Shown here: positions 45,935 to 58,762 of the stretch, piece after piece
Layout of the letters: every line of letters begins with the position of its first letter
Numbering within the stretch: position 1 is the first letter of the stretch
Source: Prosapia bicincta
Lineage: Eukaryota > Arthropoda > Insecta > Hemiptera > Cercopidae
Direction of reading: 5' to 3'
DNA length: 64,000 nt
NCBI GenBank assembly: GCA_036971475.1
Contig: JBAIZL010000002.1
Span: 132,310,240-132,374,239, forward strand
Position numbers and translations under genes: made by a program
The notes under the pieces: generated by a model
Seen by the model: only the letters and a program-made list of their open reading frames with translations
Database searches by the model: none
What the model was told of the DNA's origin: nothing

Positions 45935-46385
45935 AGCGCAGCTTTAAACAAAGTGTCGAGGAACACAAAGCGAACACCAACTCAGCATTTTACAATCCCA
46001 TAAAAAAAAACAGGACACAAATATACAGACATTTACCATAAATTAGAAATCTTACACATCAACAAAAAAGGACCACATCTCAATACACTAGAACAATATG
46101 AGATTTACAGACACACAAAAACGCAAAGTACAAACATATTAAATGAAAAAACCCAATACAAATCACACATACTCTTCGATACTATCGAAAACCTGCCTTT
46201 AAAACCGTCATCGCTTAACCTAACAACTCCAAGCAGAAGACACTGATGAAGATCGCCACATAGCGATCGAAAACTTTCTGCCTCAGTAAGTTTTCACAAA
46301 TTTACAAAATTTAGAGTTTGGATAGTCATAAACAATGTTAAAGTGATTAATTAAGATTCACCAAACGTAATGGTGTACAAAATTC
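45935..46385 (+). mobile_element. Penelope-like element, copy E (3' end)
   Basis: Plus strand. It starts abruptly inside the GIY-YIG domain (SFKQSVEEHKANTNSAFYN) and continues through the 3' end with hammerhead-like motif (46238-46283) to the terminal CACCAAACGTAATGG near 46370. It belongs to the same family as copies A-D, with a 5' truncation. Confidence 0.85.
46238..46283 (+). ncRNA. hammerhead-like motif, PLE copy E
   Basis: AGACA, CTGATGA, A, GATCGC/GCGATC (perfect stem II, loop CACATA), GAA, AACTTT, C, TGCCT. The core and stem II are intact. The palindrome (AACTTT for AACGTT) and one stem I base are mutated. Confidence 0.65.
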
Positions 46386-46394
46386 CAGATTATT

Positions 46395-47280
46395 TTTTTA
46401 TTTCTCCCCCAGGATGGGAACCAGTTCTCTAGGTAATGTCATGAGAATACAACATACCGTATTGTGAATTGTCGTAAAAGATACATTTTAATTTAGCCAA
46501 AAATTAAAATGCTAAAATAACACGCTGTATAAAAATGCTAATAATATACACAGAAAGAGAATTGTAATATATTTAAAGATAGAAACAAAATATTATGTTC
46601 TTACCTTAAAAGTGCGAGCGCCTCCACTCAGAGACTAAACTTAAGCGTTTTACTTTGCTTTGTGAATCTGCAGAAGTTGTCCATGTTGTGTTTCCCTAGG
46701 CTCTTGCCTCAGGATTAGTGGCGAGTGGTGTTAGCGCTCTGTGTGGATTTACTTTGTGTATCCTGAACATAGATTTACCAGAAAAGTTTTATCCATTTCC
46801 CAGTGTTCCTGAAGACATTGTCAGGAGATACAAGTCTATATTGCAGCATCCGTGGCGCGTGGGGTCGAGCTGGATATAGAGGGGTCATTGTATTGAATCA
46901 ACCTTTGTGAAGGCGCCTAACCTGAAACCATTTGTTAATAGAAGCACCTTATGACGGTAGTTTCGCTCCATTTATCTGTCGAAAATGTTTTCTCTTTCTC
47001 AGCTATTTGGCAATAAACCTCAACGGGTCTGTGGACTCTCTTCAAGCTACCCAGCATCCTCCAAACCACGTGCAGGTAGTCACGCTTGTCCGAGTGTAGT
47101 CGTGGAACCAGTAAAAGGATGAACAAAATTGTATCAAAAAAGAGTTACAGCGAATATACCCGCCATTTCCAATATTTGTTGAAGCACAAGTGTGTTAGTG
47201 CAAGGGCTACTAATGGGGGTTTGTCAAAGCGCCTCCGGGATTCCTGTATATAATATTTTGTGAAAATATTTATGTACACA
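46395..47280. other. GC-richer unassigned block
   Basis: 46600-47230 is less AT-rich than its surroundings. A 63-codon minus frame (46935-47126) contains LVPRLHSDKRDYLHVVWRM. I find no domain, TIR or splice structure. It may be a relic gene segment, promoter-type sequence or an old repeat. Confidence 0.3.
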
Positions 47281-47307
47281 CACATACACATTTACATATA
47301 TATATAA

Positions 47308-47315
<8 letters not shown>

Positions 47316-47367
<52 letters not shown>
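47316..47367. repeat. (GA)n microsatellite
   Basis: About 26 GA units. Confidence 0.97.
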
Positions 47368-47369
<2 letters not shown>

Positions 47370-47649
47370 AAGTATAACAGTCTTTAATTTTAATACTAAC
47401 TGAAAGAAAGAAATTCAGAAATATACACAGCCTATATGTTTTGAGGGAAGGCAAAATATTGAAATGTAATGGTTTTATTATTATTGAGCACGGAAATGGA
47501 ATTTACATTATCACAAAGGTTTACATCATCTTCATCGCTTTCACATCAATAATCGCAACTCCTACTTCCAGATTCACTGTCCTTCACAACATCCTGGGCT
47601 TAGTCTGGACCTGTAGACATATGAATGTTAGTATATATATATACAGGGG

Positions 47650-50472
47650 TTCATACCAACACACAAGATTGTAGGGGGGGTTTGCATACTAACACACAGG
47701 TTTGTAGGATGGTCTGCATACTAACACAAAAGTTTGTAGGGGGGTCTGCATACTCACACATAAATTTGTAGGGGGGTTTACATACTAACACACAAGTTTG
47801 TAGGGGGATCTGCATACTAAGACACACGTTTGTGGGGGTTCTGCAAAGTAACACTCTAGTTTGTAGGAGGGTCTGCATACTAACACACAAGTTTGTAGGT
47901 TGGTCTGCATACTAACACACAAGTTTGTAGGAGGGTCTGCATACTAATACACAAGTTTGTAGGTTGGTCTGCATACTAACACACAAGTTTGTAGGAGGGT
48001 CTGCATACTAACACACAAGTTTGTAGGAGGGTCTGCATACTAATACACAAGTTTGTAGGTTGGTCTGCATACTAACACACAAGTTTGTAGGAGGGTCTGC
48101 ATACTAACACACAAGTTTGTAGGAGGGTCTGCATACTAACACACAAGTTTGTAGGAGGGTCTGCATACTAACACACAAGTTTGTAGGAGGGTCTGCATAC
48201 TAATACACAAGTTTGTAGGTTGGTCTGCATACTAACACACAAGTTTGTAGGAGGGTCTGCATACTAACACACAAGTTTGTAGGAGGGTCTGCATACTAAC
48301 ACACAAGTTTGTAGGTTGGTCTGCATACTAACACACAAGTTTGTAGGTTGGTCTGCATACTAATACACAAGTTTATTGGGGGTGTGTATACTGACACACA
48401 AGTTTGTATGGGGGTCTGCATACTAACACACAAGTTTGTAGGGGGGTCTCCATCGTAACACACAAGTTTGTACAAGAGTTTGCATACTAACACACAATTT
48501 TGTAGGGGGTCTGCATACTAACACACAAGTTTGTAGGGGGGTCTCCATCCTAACACACAAGTTTGTACGGGAGTTTGCATACTAACACACAATTTTGTAG
48601 GAGGTCTGCATACTTACACACAAGATTGTATGGGGGATCATACCAACACACAAGATTGTAGGGGAGTCTGCATACTAACACACAAGTTTGAAGGTGGACT
48701 GCATAATAACACACAAGTTTGTAGGGGGGTCTGCATACTTACACACAAGTTTGTAGGGGCCTGCATACTAAAACACAGATTTTTAGAGGGGTCTGCATAC
48801 TGACAAACAAATTTGTAGGGGGTCTGCATAGTAACACACAAGTTTGTAGGGGTCTGCATACTAACACACAAGTTTGTAGGGGCCTGCATACTTACACACA
48901 AGTTTGTAGGGGCCTGCATACTAAAACACAGGTTTTTAGGGGGGTCTGCATACTGACAAACAAATTTGTAGGGGGTCTGCATAATAACACACAAGTTTGT
49001 AGGGGTCTGCATACTAACACAAGTTTTTAGAAGAGTCTGCATACTAACACAAGTTTGTAGGGGGGGTCTGCATACTAACACACAAGTTTGTAGGGGTCTG
49101 CATACTAACACAAGTTTTTAGAAGGGTCTGCATACTAACACAAGTTTGTAGGGGGGGTCTGCATACTAACACACAAGTTTGTATGGGTGTCTGCATACTG
49201 GTACACAAGTTTGTAGGGCTGTCTGCATACTAACACAAGTTTTTAGAAGGGTCTGCATACTAACACAAGTTTGTAGGGGGGGGGGGTCTGCATACTAACA
49301 CACAAGTTTGTATGGGTGTTTGCATACTGGTACACAAGTTTGTAGGGCTGTCTGCGTACTAACACAAGTTTTTAGAAGGGTCTGCATACTAACACAAGTT
49401 TGTAGGGGGGGGTCTGCATACTAACACACAAGTTTGTATGGGTGTCTGCATACTGGTATACAAGTTTGTAGGGCTGTCTGCATACTAACACAAGTTTTTA
49501 GAAGGATCTGCATACTAACACAAGTTTGTAGGGGGGGGGGGGGTCTGCATACTAACACACACGTTTGTATGGGTGTCTGCATACTGGTACACAAGTTTGT
49601 AGGGCTGTCTGCATACTAACACAAGTTTTTAGAAGGGTCTGCATACTAACACAAGTTTGTAGGGGGGGGTCTGCATACTAACACACAAGTTTGTAGGGGT
49701 CTGCATACTAACACAAGTTTTTAGAAGGGTCTGCATACTAACACAAGTTTGTAGGGGGGGGTCTGCATACTAACACACAAGTTTGTATGGGTGTCTGCAT
49801 ACTGGTACACAAGTTTGTAGGGCTGTCTGCATACTAACACATGTTTTTAGAAGGGTCTGCATACTAACACAAGTTTGTAGGGGGGGGGTCTGCATACTAA
49901 CACACAAGTTTGTATGGGTGTCTGCATAGTGGTACACAATTTTGTAGGGCTGTCTGCATTCTAACACAAGTTTTTAGAAGGGTCTGCATACTAACACAAG
50001 TTTGTAGGGGGGGTCTGCATACTAACACACAAGTTTGTATGGGTGTCTGCATACTGGTACACAAGTTTGTAGGGCTGTCTGCATACTAACACAAGTTTTT
50101 AGAAGGGTCTGCATACTAACACAAGTTTGTAGGGGGGGGTCTGCATACTAACACACAAGTTTGTAGGGGGGTCTGCATACTAACACACAAGTTTGTAGGG
50201 GTCTGCATACTAACACAAGTTTTTAGAAGGGTCTGCATACTAACACAAGTTTGTAGGGGGGGGGTCTGCATACTAACACACAAGTTTGTATGGGTGTCTG
50301 CATACTGGTACACAAGTTTGTAGGGCTGTCTGCATACTAACACAAGTTTTTAGAAGGGTCTGCATACTAACACAAGTTTGTAGGGGGGGGGGTCTGCATA
50401 CTAACACACAAGTTTGTATGGGTGTCTGCATAGTGGTACACAAGTTTGTAGGGCTGTCTGCATACTAACACA
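47650..50472. repeat. 31-32-bp satellite array, ~90 units
   Basis: The unit is AAGTTTGTAGG, a short G-rich spacer, then GTCTGCATACTAACACAC. The first part (47650-49000) alternates GTAGGAGGG and GTAGGTTGG units. From about 49100 a four-unit higher-order repeat of ~125 bp appears: a G-run unit, a TATGGGTG unit ending ACTGGTACAC, a TAGGGCTG unit and a TTTTTAGAAGGG unit. G-runs vary from about 5 to 13 bases. Many open frames across the array (repeats of CVSMQTP / LVCRPP type) arise from a stop-poor unit and are unlikely to be genes. Confidence 0.97.
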
Positions 50473-50474
50473 AT

Positions 50475-51409
50475 AATATTATAACTTTGGCCATTCCTAG
50501 TTTATGTATATAGTGGGGTACTGCATTGCTGAAAAGTCTGGCTTTCACCTAAAGACCTTTCACCTGGTTTGGACATTTAATATTTGGTCATGTCAGAAAC
50601 GTAAAGCAACTATAGCATTGAACAGATTATGTGTGTGGGTTGTTTGTAATTCTTAACATATAAACTCATATAATGAATTAATGAGCATTGTGGCTTCCCA
50701 TGCATCTCTAGTTCCACAAGGAACTTAAAGTTCATTTTGCGTTTAGTCACCTTTAAGGCTTAAATGTTTTTTAAATTATAAGATATACTAAATAGTTTTC
50801 TGGGATATCTTTTCATCCACTTTTCTGACTGAAACATATACCGCTTGGGCTTTTTTAAGCATGAAAATGTATGGAGAACAACTTTCTCTTAAATAAATTT
50901 ATACAGGTTGTTAAATCACGTTTTATACTATTTTTGGTTGTAGCACTTTAAATATTTGTCAGATATCAGAAAGGGAGCTTTTAAGGAAATTTTGGTTCCT
51001 TCCAGATGAATCTTTAAATTCAGACTGACTTTTCAGGTCACATTTTCTCTTTTTCATCAAAATTATCAATTACACTCTTCGTCACATGTTTATAGAGATG
51101 ATCTACAGTCTCTGTAGATCTGTTATAGTGAGATTTCAGTTGGTCTGGCATTTGCAACCTAAAGTGAAACATGTCTTTTTTTTATTTTGTATGTCGTTAA
51201 TCATTTCATTTGTAGTGTTGTAATGTTACATTCACAATTAATTGCAGTCCCACTTCTAAGGAGGCACCAATTAAATAATAACTAGTATAACTCTAATAAC
51301 TCAATTTTATTCTTAAAACACTGTTGATATAAAAGTTGGGGCCTTATATTGTACTACATTGATTTCATTTTAGAAATAATTTTGTTTATTAATAAATGTT
51401 TTATAAAAA

Positions 51410-51412
<3 letters not shown>
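50475..51412. other. no recognisable gene
   Basis: Single-copy-looking AT-rich sequence after the satellite. No coding or repeat feature is supportable. Confidence 0.5.

Positions 51413-51490
<78 letters not shown>
51413..51490. repeat. (TA)n microsatellite
   Basis: About 35 TA units, with one interruption near the end. Confidence 0.97.
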
Positions 51491-51491
<1 letters not shown>

Positions 51492-52680
51492 AAATTATAC
51501 AAAAACTACTAGGAATTACATCATCTAGGACTGAAATGATAGCAATGAAAATCATGCTATTAATTATCTTAATATTAGTATTCTAAATGTAAATTTACAA
51601 AGACGGGTAATGGTAATTTGTTAATTACAAAAAACGTTAATCGATAACTCCAATATATGTTCGCACATACATGCACACTAAACTAATAAATTCTATCATA
51701 TGTCTACTTGAATTTTTTTACACATTTCTCAAGATGCTGGTTTGATTTATCTGTAAAACTAGCATCTGTCAATATGACTTCAAATCAATTGAGTATATTT
51801 AGAGAATAGACGTAATCAGATACTCGGATGAATACTTCCAGAATATTTGTCACAATTCTGTTGGTTTTAATACATGTTCAATAGCAGTCATTTTGTTCCT
51901 TCATCCAATAAGTTGTGACATTTGTTATATACTATATCCATAAAGGAAGCCAACTAACATGTCAAGTGTTATGTAAGAGAATATGGAAATAGGTATTACT
52001 TTGTGTTACTTTCAATCATTCCCAACTCCCAGATCTATGGAATCTATTATTTTCTCCTTGGTTGTTTTAGAATACCACCACTCAAGTATACGAAATACTA
52101 TGTAGCCTATAGGATGTGGGGAAAGCATAGGTGTTGTCAGTATTCATGTATTTGGTCTAGGTGCCATGAGAAATGCTAAAGCTCTCTCAGTAGAAAATAC
52201 ATTGTCGTCACATCCCTATGGTTATACAATATTTAAAACGACCATAATATTTGGTTACAACCAAATATATGGAGTTGACTTTTGTATAATACACTTTATT
52301 TTAACGTTACAGAACAATGTGAAGAAGTAATCAAGATAAGAAAAGCAATTGCAATACTAAATTGAGCATAATAGCGACATTGCAAATAGATTCTTTTGGT
52401 TCCTTTGCAATAAAAAATAAATATTGAAATTACTATAAATCAGATATTTTTGTAAAATGTAGCATTGAAATGTAATTTTTCATTTGTGTACTATTTGTTA
52501 GTCTTGTTTAGTAACTAGTTAAATTTAAGAGCAATCGACAATTGTATGTAAAAATATTTAAGTACATTCTACAAATGTAAATATGTAACAAATTTACCCA
52601 TAATAGATAGATTCTTTTTCATGGTCAAGTTAAACTAAGCAGATATGAGTATTCTTACACAATAACAATTTTATTAAACA
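51491..52680. other. no recognisable gene
   Basis: AT-rich sequence. No feature that I can support. Confidence 0.5.
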
Positions 52681-53264
52681 TTAATTTTCAGTGGCATAAG
52701 TAGATAGGTCACTACAGGTGAAGGGGTGCATGAATAAAATAACAAAACATGGGAAAAACAGATTTTATTAAAAATGTCATCCGGTTTCCCCACGTTCGTT
52801 ACTTTTAGTCAACAATAGTACTTTTGGGTCAAAGATAACAGGGGGAAAATAAAAAAAATATTCATGTTTTAACCCATTAGAAAAATTAATTGTATTAATT
52901 TTTAATACAAAAGTCAGTAGTATACACATACTTTAATTTTAGGATGTAGTTAGACTTAAAGTTTTAAACTTTGCAATAAAGAGAGGTGAAGTTATATTGC
53001 TATTTGTCAACTTTTGCCAAGAATTCTTAAAAATGATCTTCCTTGTCTGAAAACTGAGGTCAAAATGAACAAAGGAACCCCTAGTGGGAACTACTAAAAC
53101 AGCATTCACGTTAATGCCAAGAAAAAACTCCCCTCTATACCTAATTCAATGAAGTAGTATTGTCGGGGTAGAAATAGTCATAAGTGAGAGGTGAAAGGCA
53201 GGTTAATAGAGCCAACAGATATGGGGATACCTCATAATGTCACCCCTATGCCACTCCTACTTTT
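52681..53264. mobile_element. hAT-type MITE
   Basis: The element runs from 52689 to 53256. It starts CAGTGGCATA and ends TATGCCACTC (one mismatch in ten). The flanking octamers TTAATTTT and CTACTTTT match at 6 of 8. The interior of 568 bp has no long frame. The terminus resembles the CAGTGGC-type hAT end at 6952. Confidence 0.55.
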
Positions 53265-53776
53265 AATAATATCTGAAACTTACCTACTGCTAAAACACTT
53301 GTAATAACCAGAGGAAATGTATTGGTGTCGCAAAAAAGCACTATCATATTTATCTTTAGGATCAGTAAATCATCTACAGGTATGCAAACATTGAAACTTA
53401 TAACCATTATAAAACAATTTTTGTTAATATTATATAATAACAAAAGCATACCTATATTTTAAGCTATATCCATGAACAAATGACCAAGTGAAATCATTAC
53501 TAAAATCAGGTTTATGTAATACGCTGTTTTTGTTTATATTAAATAATGTGTCAATGTATATTTTATTTACTAAATAATTTAAGTTTTTATAATTGAAACA
53601 ATGTTTTTGTGATATTTAGTTGAACAATACATTAAACAGAAGAGTAGGCATACTAATAAAAGTAAACAAATCAGATGGAATGACAAAAAGTTTTCCTCTT
53701 CCTACTATTTAATCAGTATGAAGATTCAGACAGGTTTGAAGAATTTGTTTCTTGTTCTTGTGGCTCAGATATACGC

Positions 53777-55091
53777 TTAACCTTCAAACACACGCGCCGG
53801 GGTGTAAAGCACCTCACACCATTCATTTCTCTCTGAGGTGACTACAAAAAATTTTTGTTCTCGCTCTCCTCCTAGGTAGTTGTTTTTCACTTCTCCCTCC
53901 ACACTGTCACTCATAGTCAACCCGTTGTGGCCTACCAGTCATTGTGTTTACATCGTTGTTTTAACTGCAGGGTGAATTCAACCCCGCGCGTGTGTTCTCG
54001 TCCAAAAATTTTTTGTTGGTACATTTTTAAGTTATTGTTTTTTAATTAGAATAATTTTTTAGTGTGAGTCTTTTATTGGTGTTTAACATATTTATTTATC
54101 TTTTTTGTTGTAATTTTGTCTTTTTGTCATAAAAAAAATTAAAATTCTGGGTCAAGAACTTTCAAAACCCCATATTGCATCAAGAGCCTTACTGCCAGGA
54201 CTACCTTTGCATATAAAAGCAGGTGTGAAGCACATAAGTGGTGTTGAGAAAACTCGAGAAAGAAAAATTAAAGAAGTTCTGGACGATGCGAAGTTTGCCC
54301 GCTGCAAAAAGACCGGAAGACAACCACTACATGCTGCAACTGCAACAAATTACTTTGTAGGAAACATTCCTTTATATACTGTGAAGAATGTGCACCTGAA
54401 TAAAAAATACATTTTGAAAATATTAATTAAAACAAATATCTTTACTTTTTTAAAATTGTTTTGACTTATTTATTTGGACTGAACTAATGATTACTTCTAA
54501 ACCAATACTTCTGTACACAGTTATAAATTTAGCTAATTTTTGTTCACCTAATAAAATGTGTATATTTTTTGAAATATTTTATTCCAATGTAAAACGTTAT
54601 TTACTAATGTTTACTTGACTAAATATGAAGTAAATTGCATAGTAATAAGTATTATTTTTCATTATGACGAGTAATTTTAAATTTTAAGTGTGGCAAATTT
54701 TGACGATTTTCAAGCTGAATTTACATAATTTTTTTTCAAATAAACATATTGTATTTATGTTGTCTAACTTTTTGAAAAGTTCTCTAAAGAATCTAGCCAT
54801 TACAATTTACTAAAATGTATGAATAAATGTCTAATTTTAATTTGAAAAAAGATACAATTTATAAAGTAAATTTACGTGCATTTAGCCTATATAGTACTAC
54901 AAAAAAAAATCTACAAGTGATACACCCATACAAATTCTATAAAACGTTTTATAAACAACAACATTCACACACACAATTTTATAAAGATGAAAATTTAGTG
55001 ATAATTAACTTTTTTAGATAAGAAATGGGGTGGAAAATACCCCGCGCGTGTGTTTATGTCCGAGTAGTTGGCGCGTGTGATTGAAGGTTAA
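53777..55091 (+). mobile_element. piggyBac-type element, internally deleted
   Basis: The element runs from 53781 to 55087. It starts CCTTCAAACACACGCGCC and ends with the complement GGCGCGTGTGATTGAAGG, flanked by perfect TTAA on both sides. A subterminal CCCCGCGCGTGTGTT motif occurs inside both ends (53985 and 55040). Its 1307 bp retain only the C-terminal part of the transposase. Clean ends suggest a fairly recent insertion. Confidence 0.92.
54140..54410 (+). pseudogene. piggyBac transposase C-terminus
   Basis: The plus strand reads LGQELSKPHIASRALLPGLP, then GVEKTRERKIKEVLDD, and, after a frameshift, CNCNKLLCRKHSFIYCEECA with a stop near 54402. CxCxxxxC…H…CxxC is the zinc-binding tail typical of piggyBac transposases. 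The N-terminal and catalytic domains are deleted. Confidence 0.75.
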
Positions 55092-55589
55092 GAACCTAAT
55101 GTTATTCTTATTCCTTTTGAGGTACTAGATCAAAGATAACAACAATTTTCTGGGTATGGTGAAAAAATTACCATTTCAATCCCACCAACTAAAGATGTTT
55201 GTAGCCAAAAAGAAGCATATACTAACCGACATCTTCCTGAAAATGTTGATGATATTTATAATCAGTCAAGAAGCTCTGTTGGAAATATGGATGTTGCTTC
55301 TAAATGTGAGTCATTAGATGAAGCAGAAAATCCTCTTCCTGGCTTTGTTTATGTAATAAGTTCCTAAATGAACATCTGCTAGAACCAGGGATCAAGATAA
55401 CTTGATAAAACTCTAGCTAACTTATAAAAATGGAGTATGCAATTTTCGTTATTTTTATTGAAAAAACATTGTTTAGAATAAAGTCAATACTATATTAACA
55501 AAGTAGGTTTTAAGTGTAGCTAGTGAGAGAAATTCACAACAGTAAATATTAATAGTTCGCTCAAAATCTCCCTACACACATCTCAAAAA

Positions 55590-55750
55590 TTGTTACTACA
55601 TACAGACTAGTCTCCACAATGATGTCACCTTATTTTTTCAGTGATTGGCTACTGTTTAGTAGTAGGGGCTAGTACTAGATCATCATTAAGTGGCCAATCA
55701 CTGATGAAGTGACATCAATGTCGAAACTAGTCTATATGTATTAATAAACT
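55590..55750. mobile_element. short foldback with hammerhead-like motif
   Basis: TACATACAGACTAGTCTCCA and CAGTGATTGGC on the left are inverted on the right as GCCAATCACTGATGAAGTGA and CGAAACTAGTCTATATGTA. The loop around 55655-55685 contains TAGTAGTAGGGGCTAGTACTA. It is ~160 bp, and the arms are diverged. Confidence 0.65.
55696..55738 (+). ncRNA. hammerhead-like motif, right arm
   Basis: The plus strand has CTGATGA, AGT, GACAT/ATGTC (stem II, loop CA), GAA, ACTAGT (self-complementary), C, then TATATG. Core and palindrome are perfect. Stem I pairing is poor. The left-arm copy is mutated at the core and at GAA. Confidence 0.5.
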
Positions 55751-55855
55751 ACCGTGTAGTGAGATTTTCAGTGAACTATTTTAATATTTACAGTAGATTT
55801 TATAAAAGTAAATGTAAGAGATTTTTTTAATAATGTTGAATTTTATTCAATTTAG

Positions 55856-56490
55856 GATCATTTGTTAGATATTTGGCTTATTTCAATTATATTTACCATC
55901 AATGTTCAGCCTTCTTACTTCTCATTTTCCTGCTAATATTTATAAGAAGATTCGAAAGTGACCTGTATGTTTTTAATTCTGCAAGACTTGGCCACCACAA
56001 GCTACTAGATAGGAGAATCCATCTACTAGATATTAAAATGTTTGGGAATGCAAAAAATATATGTATTTATTTATCTTTGATTATTCCATGTAATTACTAC
56101 TTAATATTGTAATTTTTCTTGTAGAAAGTTACATCATTCAAATTAAAATAGGACTACAAGGCGAAAGATCAACAGCTGCTGAGTGAGTTGAAAAACTGAA
56201 CTCAGCAGACATAAATCGAAATTCTATATAACACTTTATATAGGATGGTCACAAGACATACGTGACAAGTTATCGTTTTGTGAAACAGATGCAACAAATG
56301 GTGAGAATAAATGGGACAGCAGTTTTAATGGCCTACTGCTTCACACTAACAGTTATTAGAGTTAGAAGATCAACATCTATACTGATGCTCTGCATTCTAC
56401 TGGCTTTATCAGTTACGTTCGATCTTCTGGAACAAAGTCTTATCTAAAAATTGAATGTCAGGGACATACAGGTAGTAAGAGGGGCTTTGG
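55856..56490 (+). pseudogene. decayed coding-like sequence
   Basis: After an acceptor-like TTCAATTTAG (55855), an ~85-codon plus frame runs to 56112 (ESDLYVFNSARLGHHKLL, RRIHLLDIKMFGNAKN). Further on, in another frame with stops, come GWSQDIRDKLSFCETDATNG, NKWDSSFNGLLLHTNSY and STGFISYVRSSGTKSYL (56240-56450). The pieces look coding but lack an intact frame. They may be further exons of the relic at 53717-55367. Confidence 0.3.
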
Positions 56491-58135
56491 GAATTAACCT
56501 TTACAAGATAGTTATAAAGTTCTTTTAATATTTCAGTGAGTACAAAATTAATGTAAGTTACACTTAGGTTGAATATTTCTTTGTAGAATTGTAATTTGTG
56601 AATATGAAAATTGGGACTCGTACCAAGAATACAATATTTGAAAGATTTTATTCTGATTCCCTAAATAAACATTTCCCTATATACTGTATGTTTAAAATTA
56701 TTCAGTTTTCTTTAAATTCCAGTTCACTCATTTCTTGAATACGTGTCTAGCATTAAGCATTTACTTGGCATAAAATGGCGTTGAACATTTATAATTTTTC
56801 CTTAAGAGTTTAAATTAGCTCCAAATGTCCACAGAATGTCTAAAGCTTCACACTGCACGTGAATAAAATTAGTTGTGTACACATTTTGTGAGTAGTACAC
56901 AATCTTCAAATAAGGGGTTTTGGGATATCATTTTGCTTGTTTCTTGGATTCTTCAGAATACTCAGAAACACAAAATCAGGTGAGGCAGGGATGATTGCTA
57001 TAAGCATTACGTCATCTACACTACTTGCCATGGTATCTGATTATGTATATTTTGCAAAACCGTCATTATTTTGAAATGAAGAATTAGAGTGAATGATTTG
57101 AGTTAGACGACAGAAACATTGTTGTACGGATCCAACTGGCACTTAGGGCTCTTCTAGGCGCTAACCGACATTACGGCCGACGACATCTCGTATTAAAAAT
57201 GTTTTTCAGATTCCCTCACAAGCCGTTGTCCTTCTGTTTTTATTACGCCGATCTAACGTTCCCCCCACGCTTAGTTCTTCGCGTTCTCATTTTCCTGTAT
57301 TGGTGGGTTAAACAACGCATTCGAATAAACCTGCAAGTTTCTGTTATCGTCTGCCTCAAAACTGTCTATTTCTTTAGATTCGCCGTAACTTTTTTATTAA
57401 TAAAGTTTTCTTGATTCGGTTTTCACTATCGTTGCTGTTGGATGCTGCTGGTCATTTTGAAATGCCAGTGATTGTTGTAGGTGGCCTAGTTCTCAAATCA
57501 GCATTCTTTTGATGTTTTTCGGCACTTGGGAATTTGTCAAATTTAGTTAGTTAATTACAATTATTATTTTTATCTATTTATAGTTATACAAACATTGATT
57601 TGCTTCTTCACTCTTTATTACGTTTCATTATCAGAAAAATTAAATCTTTATTACATACGTTTTGAATCAATTATTCAAAATCTAGAAATTGTTAATTTCT
57701 TAACTTGGGCGGCCATTTTGAACGTCTCAACACACAACCCCCCCCCACACACACTGAGTGTCAAAATATCTCAAAATATACTGATTTTACAAAAGAAGGC
57801 AAAATCAGTAAAATTATTTAAAATAAAGATTTTAAAACACATTAGAGGAGGTGAAAGTAGCGGGCCTGTTCCGTAACAGAATATGTAAACAAAGCCGATC
57901 CAAAGGGATGGTTTGGCCTAACAAAACGAAAGAGTGGGGACCCCGTTTTATGAGAAAAGGGGAGAGGTGATTCAGCGCTAGGAGAAGATGGACGTTTCCT
58001 TCTGGACATCCAGATCCATGGACTGCAAGATGCCGTTCCGAGGCTAAGCCTTAATCCATAGCCCAAGATTGAAGTGGAGATGGTCAGCTCTTCAACCGCC
58101 ACAATTCGAATATAATTTTTTTTTTTAATGTAACT
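56491..58135. other. no recognisable gene
   Basis: Two plus frames (57199-57414 and 57595-57876) and one minus frame (57842-58102) show no motif or splice support. GC content rises at 57840-58130. Nothing can be assigned. Confidence 0.45.
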
Positions 58136-58762
58136 AAACAGTATTAAAGACGGCCTTAAAATCGTTTAGTTGCGTCCGCTAGAACATTCTAGACTCCAGG
58201 GAACCAACCTTGGGAGAAGAGGAGCGAGGAGCAGTGAAGTTTTTTGGGGCAAGTCAAACTTTCAATAACAAAATAATCATTTATTAATTTAAATATAAAT
58301 TTCAAAATTATAAATACAGATTTCATTAAATGCAAAATTATTATCAAATTGATTTCTCAGTAGAATAAAAAATATATAAGCAACTGACTTTTTATTGGAA
58401 AAGTATGTAAATGGTGGAGATTAAGTATATAGTATTATTCAAATTAAAATTAATAATATCAAGATTAAAGTTTATCAAATTGTTACAAGGTCAAATTTAA
58501 CAAGTTAACACAAAGAAAATCCAATGTCTTTAATAAAATTAAATATTTAAATTCAACGAGAAAACTTGAATGAGAATTTCAATAAGGAAATTTAATTAAA
58601 ATCGCTTTAACTTGGTTAATATCGTTTATTTTATATCCACTAAAATTACAATACACAACCAGTATTAAGAATATGTAATAATGAAAATCCTATAAAATTG
58701 TTGTACGAATCTTTTAGATATATATTTGGGAGTACGAATTTAAATTGAAATTTAAATGATTT

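Larger units (their letters stand above)
53717..55367 (+). pseudogene. exon relic split by a piggyBac insertion
   Basis: A good plus-strand acceptor (TTCCTCTTCCTACTATTTAATCAG, ends 53716; polypyrimidine tract then CAG) opens YEDSDRFEEFVSCSCGSDIR up to 53776. There the TTAA of a piggyBac element intervenes. After the element (55092 on) the coding-like sequence resumes: EPNVILIPFEVLDQR, a stop at 55137, GYGEKITISIPPTKDVC, ENVDDIYNQSRSSVGNMD and ENPLPGFVYVISS with a stop at 55365. Composition is coding-like and unlike the flanks. With the single TTAA restored, the two halves are off by one base, and there is an internal stop, so the exon is dead. I recognise no family. Possible downstream remains are at 55856-56490. 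Confidence 0.6.

Noticed and set aside
47651..50468. Repetitive proteins (MQTPTNLCVS-type) across the satellite
   Set aside because: The unit length of 31-32 bp is not a multiple of three, the frames drift, and all derive from a stop-poor satellite.
47650..50472. CRISPR-like array of ~31-bp repeats
   Set aside because: Repeats are contiguous, without unique spacers, in an animal genome. It is a satellite.
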